Shown here: in pieces, positions 17,901 to 21,733 of the stretch
Layout: the number at the start of each line of letters is the position of its first letter
Numbering within the stretch: position 1 is the first letter of the stretch
IMG/VR virus record: IMGVR_UViG_3300020371_000069
Location: 1 to 21,733 of that record
Length of the DNA stretch: 21,733 nucleotides
Strand: one strand, 5' to 3'
Source: a virus
The notes under the pieces: generated by a model
The model's input: only the letters and a program-made list of their open reading frames with translations
What the model was told of the DNA's origin: nothing
The model's database searches: none
Position numbers and translations under genes: made by a program

Positions 17901-20900
17901 CCAGGAGCAATTACATAGTAAGTTCTGTTGGTTTCAAATCCATTAGGCAGTCTTACCAAACGCTTATCAACCTCAACATACTTCTGTGCTTCTGCATCCC
18001 AACGTGGACGTGGAACCAGTCTTACTGCAGTACCAGTCTCAAACTTGTGGGGGTTAGCACCACCAGTTCCATCAATATCAATAGTAAAGACAGTTGCTCT
18101 TGTAGCATAATCAGAAGAAGTTGCAGTTGCTTCTACGAGGTCAACAGAACCAATACCGTTATTAATGATAGTGGTGATATTATCGATTAAGGTATCAACA
18201 GCAGATGCTACACTATCACACTCAGGATAACCTGCGTTGCTAGTAGAAATAGTAGGATCAGTTGTAGGTAGAGTATCTGCCCACTGTCCTTTTTCTAGAG
18301 TAAAGTAGAGAGTGATGTTGCTTCCACCAGGACCCTGTACAGGAACAGTAGCACCACTGTTTAGTCTAGCATTCTCTACACCAAGTTCAATCTGTGTGCT
18401 ACCAATCTTTCTCTTAATGAAAGTATTTTCAGGAATGTTGGTGGTGATTGGTGTGGAACCAGCAATCAATTGAGCATCAGAAGTAAAGTCATTAGGATCA
18501 TACTGCTGAACTCTCATACCAATCGTTAGACCAGTATTGCTACCAACATCAACAATAGCACTACCGTTTGTTAATGCACAACCATTTACCTGAGTGGTGT
18601 GATTACGTAGAGAAGAGATAGCAAGATGTCTGATTGCATCCCATGCATCTAGAGTCTCGTTCTTCTCACCATCAATGTACTCTAGGTTGTTACCAATGAA
18701 ATATGCTTCACCAGCTTGGATGGTGTTAAGGTTACCACCAAAGCGCAAGTCATTGATAACTGCATCAGTAATAATACCAACGTCTCTATAGCACTTAGAG
18801 ATCTGTGCATTAGTAGTGAAATCTCCAGAAGATACATCTGGTAGTCCAGACAGAGAACCTGCATCGATAGCATCTACAATGATATCAGTTAAGGTATGGA
18901 TTGTTCCTCTTACGTTAGCACAATCCCAGTTGCCATTATTGACTGCAGGGACGCCATCTAGGTTACCAGCATACAACGCATCGATCATTAGACCGACTAA
19001 GGTATCAATAGTATTAAGAACATCAGAGCAGTTACCCTCAACATAGGTTGTTGGTTGTGCAGGTACAGTTCTTGTAATGCCACTAAGATTTCCTACACCA
19101 GCATCAGTTCCAATAGCCTGAGTGATAATACCGAAGAGGCTATCAAGTGCTGCTTCAATATTAGAACAGGTTGGATTGTTTGTGTCAAGGATAATTGTAA
19201 GGTCTCTGGTCTGTGCTTCATCGCCAGAAGGAGTCCAGTTAGTTGGGATTACTACGATGTTACGCATTACATCAATAGCAATATCCCTTGCCTCAGCAAA
19301 GACTCTTGCTGCCTCATCACGCTCTTCATCTAGGAATGAAGTGATTGCCTGACCATTAAAGATGTTAGTTACATAAATTTCACCACAGTCATATGCTTTA
19401 TGGTTACCACCAAACTTGAGGTTGTATAGTAATTCATCTAATACGTTATAAACATCATCTAAACAATCTTGCTCAGTCTGACCAGGGCGAGGTGTCCAAC
19501 CAAGAGTTCCAACAGGATTCCAACTATACTGAGTGTTGGAATATACATCCTTCATGCGCTCATATGCTTCCTTAGCAATGAACTTCTTATTTGCTGTAAT
19601 CAAGTTGAATGCATCAGCATGACTATCAGAAACAATAGCAGGATCACCTGCAGCATCTAGGGTGATAGTTAGATCAGTCGATGCCAACTGGTTGTTAACT
19701 GCAAGGTTCATCTGATCCTGCAGTTTATTCAATGCAATGATAGTCTCTGATACTTCACCATCAACACCACCAGCAGTGAGTGCGTTGTTGTTAAAGTATT
19801 CTTCGATAGCAGCAATAGAATATTCATTACCACCAAACCAGAGATCTTGTGCAACAGCATCAACAATCAATCCTAGGTCTCTGCGACACTTGGTATCACT
19901 ACCACCTGGGTACACAAAAGTAGGATTATATGCGTTGATAGCAGCAATTGCAGCATCAATCATGTCTGACTTGTTTGCCAGAATTAGGTTGCGAGCATCT
20001 TTATAGCGACCAGCAAGATTATCTGATGCACCACCAGTAACTCTCATTGCATTAGGTGCAGCTGCAATGAATGTGTGAGCAGACTGTGGCAGATGCTGTA
20101 CCGCATCCGCAGTAGCACTTACAAATGTATGTGCGCTTCCTGATGCAGTACCACCATCACCAACGTTAATAGTAATTGTAGTAGCAGTTACTGAGTCAAT
20201 AGTAATTGATCTACCTGCCCAAGGATCCTGACCAGGGCGAGGATAAGTATGCTGAGTTGCGTTACCATCTTGATCACATGTAAATGTGAAAGAATTATCA
20301 GCAAGAACAACACCCTCACCAGCAGTTAATGTATGGGCACCAATAGTGATTTCCATATCACCTGTTGCTGCATTATAGTTTGCAGCAGATGGTTGCCATA
20401 CTTGATTAGCAGCGGAAGCACCAACATTTACAGTAATTGTAGTATCAGTTACACTAACAACAGACAGTGTTGTATTTGCTGCAGGGTCAGTTGCACGAGG
20501 ATATGTCTTTTGTGACTGGTTGTTATCCATGTCACAAGTAAAGGTAAATCCATTTACAGTCAACTCAACTTCATTAGAAGTTGTGAAGTTATGGTTACCA
20601 ATAGTTGCAGTGAACAGACCAGTTGCAGGATCATATGTTGCAGCACTAGGAGTATAATATGAATCCTGACTATTTGCAGGGTCAATGGTAACAGTAGAAT
20701 CGGTTACTGTCAATAGGTTAGCAATTGCTAGTTTGCAGAGGTCACGAGCTCTCTTGAATGCAAAGATAGCAAATCTTTCTTCACCAACTAGACCATTTGC
20801 CAGTGGTGTACCATCAGGATTGAAATACTTTTTGGTTACTTCAATGATATTGCTGTTACCACCGTCTCTGAGATCTTCTGCAATAGCGTCAACAATATGT

Positions 20901-21733
20901 CCGATGTCACGCTTACACTTGGTCTCGTCGTTACCAGCAAGGAACTGAGCATTGTTCTCACCAGCAGGACCAAATGCAGTATACATTGAGTCGTATGCTG
21001 TGTTGATAATCTCATCTCTGTTGGAGAGAATTAGATTACGAGCATCTTGATAACGGTTAGAGTCAGGATTTAGACCAGGGTTGACATAAGAAATATTTTG
21101 TAGATATGGGTACTTCTCTAAAACATATCCAAAGACTTCTTCTTGGAAGAAAGTTCTATTTGCTTCAATTAGATTAGCAGCATCTAGAGAAAGGTTATCA
21201 ATTGTGCCACCAGTAGGTGCAAGAATATCTGGTTTAGCAATATACTTGACAAAACCTGCAGGTTCGATCTCTGCACTATACTCTTGATCATCACCATCGT
21301 ATGCTTTTTCTAGCTTAACGAAGATCTTTTCGTTCTGTCTAGCACCAAGTCTGTATCCATCAATAGATACAGCAGGACGCTTAGATGGTAGTAGCGCATC
21401 ATCATTAGAATCTAGATACAATCTAGTGTCGTTATATACTAGGTTACCGAAAGATTCTGTCTGGATACCCTCAACACCAGTGAGTGATGCAGGGATATTA
21501 AATGGATAGTAGTTGATCTTCTTATCAGTCGTCTCAATTTGCTGAGGAGGAATGATAGAATCAATATAACCACCTTTGTCACTGTTGAATGCAAATCCTT
21601 TGTGACCAATTGCATGTAGTGAAGTGTTACCAAAGTTGGAGTTCGAGTTGGTGATAGACATGTCACCACCTGACTCCATCAGGAAGTGATCAGCGAAACC
21701 AACAGCGAAGATCGAAACGTTCTGGATGAATGC
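11894..21733 (-). CDS. Giant virion structural protein, at least 3279 aa, N-terminus beyond the right edge
   Basis: The frame is open to the right edge. Eighteen codons lie upstream of the first internal ATG (21679) and read AFIQNVSIFAVGFADHFL, so the true start is outside. Numbering from that ATG, residues 165-1028 hold four helical modules of the type C.RD.G.I.DA...DL..GGN....A..YF. Two tandem beta repeats (341-426, 428-512) sit between modules 1 and 2, and short Cys-led repeats (838-948) lie before module 4. The middle is long beta-rich sequence without recognisable catalytic motifs. From about 2100 onward there are fibre-like beta repeats (VTFNQNITVNGG, FVVDGDVRFTQTLTID, GGDLTVNDGTTLRFG). 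The last 130 residues form a compact domain (RRWEYVST ... LPTNAVTGDMIRVVDIGG ... GWWLMEI). Such giant proteins with GGN modules are typical unassigned structural proteins of T4-like cyanophages. Tail fibre, whisker or baseplate-associated roles are all possible. Confidence 0.83.
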   Translation of the reverse strand, partial: AFIQNVSIFAVGFADHFLMESGGDMSITNSNSNFGNTSLHAIGHKGFAFNSDKGGYIDSIIPPQQIETTDKKINYYPFNIPASLTGVEGIQTESFGNLVYNDTRLYLDSNDDALLPSKRPAVSIDGYRLGARQNEKIFVKLEKAYDGDDQEYSAEIEPAGFVKYIAKPDILAPTGGTIDNLSLDAANLIEANRTFFQEEVFGYVLEKYPYLQNISYVNPGLNPDSNRYQDARNLILSNRDEIINTAYDSMYTAFGPAGENNAQFLAGNDETKCKRDIGHIVDAIAEDLRDGGNSNIIEVTKKYFNPDGTPLANGLVGEERFAIFAFKRARDLCKLAIANLLTVTDSTVTIDPANSQDSYYTPSAATYDPATGLFTATIGNHNFTTSNEVELTVNGFTFTCDMDNNQSQKTYPRATDPAANTTLSVVSVTDTTITVNVGASAANQVWQPSAANYNAATGDMEITIGAHTLTAGEGVVLADNSFTFTCDQDGNATQHTYPRPGQDPWAGRSITIDSVTATTITINVGDGGTASGSAHTFVSATADAVQHLPQSAHTFIAAAPNAMRVTGGASDNLAGRYKDARNLILANKSDMIDAAIAAINAYNPTFVYPGGSDTKCRRDLGLIVDAVAQDLWFGGNEYSIAAIEEYFNNNALTAGGVDGEVSETIIALNKLQDQMNLAVNNQLASTDLTITLDAAGDPAIVSDSHADAFNLITANKKFIAKEAYERMKDVYSNTQYSWNPVGTLGWTPRPGQTEQDCLDDVYNVLDELLYNLKFGGNHKAYDCGEIYVTNIFNGQAITSFLDEERDEAARVFAEARDIAIDVMRNIVVIPTNWTPSGDEAQTRDLTIILDTNNPTCSNIEAALDSLFGIITQAIGTDAGVGNLSGITRTVPAQPTTYVEGNCSDVLNTIDTLVGLMIDALYAGNLDGVPAVNNGNWDCANVRGTIHTLTDIIVDAIDAGSLSGLPDVSSGDFTTNAQISKCYRDVGIITDAVINDLRFGGNLNTIQAGEAYFIGNNLEYIDGEKNETLDAWDAIRHLAISSLRNHTTQVNGCALTNGSAIVDVGSNTGLTIGMRVQQYDPNDFTSDAQLIAGSTPITTNIPENTFIKRKIGSTQIELGVENARLNSGATVPVQGPGGSNITLYFTLEKGQWADTLPTTDPTISTSNAGYPECDSVASAVDTLIDNITTIINNGIGSVDLVEATATSSDYATRATVFTIDIDGTGGANPHKFETGTAVRLVPRPRWDAEAQKYVEVDKRLVRLPNGFETNRTYYVIAPGRKTAPYDYSTAALFNGSDQTKLMLAETRANAAAGIYLYSSESDTIDENVEIDMYKFVLDEKYDLDTYKCQLDVAVAGGTAVTGGIVANVAHIFDVPNASTTPQRVFFRQINDATPLPLLAANLQSDNVNHPQNSNDSTAGIADENGRINPEFEFYTRYVVSLDKPNKVFCIYKTHGDAINDTNRITFQQLSDAQFVAYANKAQTPFAFDPRGLAYSNSETGRWYIKVKDTSSTNDQAIYRESILWRIGRNSDYRTSPDPKTNDSFYQRQEDKREADDRTYKIRYVIPNYLEGVRDPINGFVLKTRTDSTRRLRPQKILLKPAPGNFKSDAFFQNDRNPGERIGWTSSEIIQNLGTINNAYDPYRRDTTGAGIDYRKRITTDNNVTMTVQSGRLRDIDGDRYLELNVYDYEPNPEIPALNGSSFRTVKITAPQGGLFEVNKAIGSGVPSDPHYIQWSGYSSGSAYVHAYTQIGSDHYLIIKGDTIDGNLIYSPYTNTRFEQGGIYADLLDDPDMGKSLPLKRLIEKGENDLFYKQNGAPVYTVTPGDIIKEDGSENRYVVASVEDAGEIDNTFYIFDIETLQRRIPNQQDGIYYLTAIRGNISPLPLGAGNQNNFRNFKFSQPISYLYPQNYKNDPYWFTHAGTTNSEKAFAQGLIDPPATYSAADNYVHGLVRTNDSKSSMTKEAIVDLIDTPAFNRNSYTGDNAIVAQEGNASAGAEDRQIPLAGDSQVFVDQKWYVELRRPSIARAGNHTFEYLGFGPGNYSTGLPARQEIVLTATQDYYAQAKRQDGGIVFYTGINSNGELYIGNRKINAITGEEEFLERAALIDSDDDEDDISSLVTTFEVPVTFNQNITVNGGDGELVSNFNSPVTINVNNSDLTLQDTPLVILSNVDNENPDGSKNDPTLDRTTFVPRQSGDIYIGKNEVKAAIFHLNARKNGQSYKFQTHTTLELGGPTPTNVTPNQSSLYSAGLGGTALSSKQNVKYGSSGSFVLPQDGDVLLKGASVERSGSLGWIYANYFTPIPNGEIFNIEFNGTTTVKITWNIVNSVQITNASLGLRETSAIRIENFYPVGTLNGTFNIATNVVIGGNQIPFDPSDSFCYITVGESISGVSYDNDGDGVLDSPTTNPTWANLVSNAGTPINGSTAAPTMQFSTANWKEVGVLGGETLRTKTETIGDYRLGINTVAASAHTAYETAFVDVHTDPKANLDVVGTTWITGRTINNYLNEPSGSLINKTATGERNAFWVGGDRDNPDAIATLRVATDLQRVGVNVSSSDAILNKTFVVDGDVRFTQTLTIDNGVIDTPSSTFTLAPSTATVDLFPEAVTLSIANSYDDAPQQSINIGNNAPSQILKFGDEATTSLLYIHSKSQNSVIDIGTVASDVAYNSQIFMGGAFANPNSLFNIRNARLKVDGDIQLGTPSTGVTKMYSFTPKLEIFSASGGSNEIDLCRTGSILSIGADAGTTTINNSLYVKASERVDGNITLFGGLSAGELTATRGIFGTTVQQHPLGGLDDLNIDIYKRVEINKTVDAQGAANWGGASFVEDATAGTYYLPLNQPIGTADLAIGDLILVDRAQVDDQVNSEILRVVDIINPSLVTDPEGIRVEVERAQEGTTLKLDHPDNCPLVKLTKQENVSFTTSVVPNGTAGDSVTITTAEFGGSINVTDILRLSDTELFDVTAVSSDSQNVQGLRINDGAEPTAFTVFEVLSTTGQTTIEGPTEVRNDILLTGTSSNEDRKLTITDGTNVTFEVDSSDGDTKLAGDLSVGSDFDEFVVNGDTGTLTMKGGDILVKDDTGANNRLQFVNGNGNLTIAGVIETQGTGTNLFSGDVQLNGGDLTVNDGTTLRFGVNNNGTIDLGGIDGYFGATGARRWEYVSTVSGDAGVVAPNINLFVKASSNLVLKLPTNAVTGDMIRVVDIGGALTYNVRMIFRAPDGIPIAGDSTNTSNAIAGVNLSGYDGGELIVTTPNAAFGLVYAGATLNSGQPSGIPSNLQGWWLMEI
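18596..18808 (-). repeat. Helical GGN module 4 of the giant structural protein
   Basis: Encodes residues about 958-1028. The core is CYRDVGIITDAVINDLRFGGN, then GEAYFIGNNLEYIDGEKNET and IRHLAISSLRNH. It follows the three short Cys-led repeats. Confidence 0.78.
18836..19168 (-). repeat. Three short Cys-led helical repeats in the giant structural protein
   Basis: Encodes residues about 838-948. The units begin CSNIEAALDSLFGIITQAIG, CSDVLNTIDTLVGLMIDAL and CANVRGTIHTLTDIIVDAI, each followed by a G.L.G.P-type linker. A related unit (CDSVASAVDTLIDNITTII) recurs further downstream at about 18160-18225. Confidence 0.72.
19250..19630 (-). repeat. Helical GGN module 3 of the giant structural protein
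   Basis: Encodes residues about 684-810. The core is CLDDVYNVLDELLYNLKFGGN, then GEIYVTNIF, EERDEAARVFAEARDIAI and MRNIVV. It is more diverged than modules 1, 2 and 4 but keeps the Cys, the paired acids and the GGN. Confidence 0.72.
19676..20026 (-). repeat. Helical GGN module 2 of the giant structural protein
   Basis: Encodes residues about 552-668. The core is CRRDLGLIVDAVAQDLWFGGN followed by EEYFNNNAL, a GEVSETIIALNKL helix and MNLAVNNQL. It is the copy closest to module 1. Confidence 0.8.
20144..20398 (-). repeat. Tandem beta repeat, copy 2, inside the giant structural protein
   Basis: Encodes residues about 428-512 (QPSAANYNAATGDMEITIG ... TFTCDQDGNATQHTYPR ... TTITINVG). It matches copy 1 along its whole length, with a conserved TFTCD.D.N....TYPR core. 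Confidence 0.8.
20402..20659 (-). repeat. Tandem beta repeat, copy 1, inside the giant structural protein
   Basis: Encodes residues about 341-426 (YTPSAATYDPATGLFTATIG ... TFTCDMDNNQSQKTYPR ... TTITVNVG). It is followed directly by a second copy. The loop CDMDNN resembles an acidic cation-binding loop, which is inference only. It interrupts the series of helical modules. Confidence 0.8.
20711..21187 (-). repeat. Helical GGN module 1 of the giant structural protein
   Basis: Encodes residues about 165-323. The core is CKRDIGHIVDAIAEDLRDGGN, then a KKYF segment, a GEERFAIFAF helix and RDLCKLAIANLL. It is preceded by RYQDARNLILSNRDEIINTAY, a helix also found before module 2 (RYKDARNLILANKSDMIDAA). 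Confidence 0.8.

Noticed and set aside
21679-21679. Internal ATG as the true start of the giant protein
   Set aside because: The frame stays open for all 18 codons to the window edge with protein-like sequence, so the gene almost certainly begins outside.
1-21733. tRNA genes, integrase, attachment sites or transposons
   Set aside because: The window is covered by structural coding sequence, with no cloverleaf-like segment, recombinase motifs or terminal inverted repeats seen.

Overview
The window looks like the distal-tail and host-recognition region of a lytic T4-like (contractile-tailed) phage, most likely a cyanomyovirus of marine picocyanobacteria. This rests on an AT-rich, fully packed, one-strand layout, several tail-collar proteins, a giant virion protein with recurring 'GGN' helical modules, and a 2-oxoglutarate/Fe(II) oxygenase lying among tail genes. 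The host assignment is inference; nothing in the window identifies the host. I found no tRNA, rRNA, CRISPR array, insertion sequence or integration site.

All nine genes are on the minus strand, so transcription runs from right to left. In that order: (1) a giant structural protein (11894 to beyond the right edge, at least 3279 residues, N-terminus not in the window); (2) a 414-residue tail-collar protein; (3) a 290-residue tail-collar protein; (4-6) three paralogous fibre or adhesin-like proteins of 694, 685 and 1063 residues; (7) a 426-residue tail-collar protein; (8) a 217-residue 2OG-Fe(II) oxygenase; (9) an unrecognised protein cut by the left edge. The only intergenic gap above 10 bases is 48 bases (11846-11893). 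Most other junctions are TAATG overlaps or one-base gaps, which suggests a translationally coupled late operon.

The most distinctive part is the three-paralogue cluster (2393-9727). All three share about 490 C-terminal residues: one Ig-like domain followed by four degenerate repeats of 83-108 residues. Their N-termini are unrelated: a possible reelin-like jelly-roll, a short unrecognised domain, and a duplicated glycine-rich module with polyglycine runs. This reverses the usual fibre plan of conserved N-terminus and variable C-terminal tip. Repeat n of one protein matches repeat n of the others, so the four-repeat block was assembled before the genes duplicated. The cluster is flanked by collar proteins that each carry two HxH motifs and end in a similar hydrophobic tail. 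Together the genes probably build the receptor-binding periphery of the virion, and the paralogues look like a swappable adhesin set.
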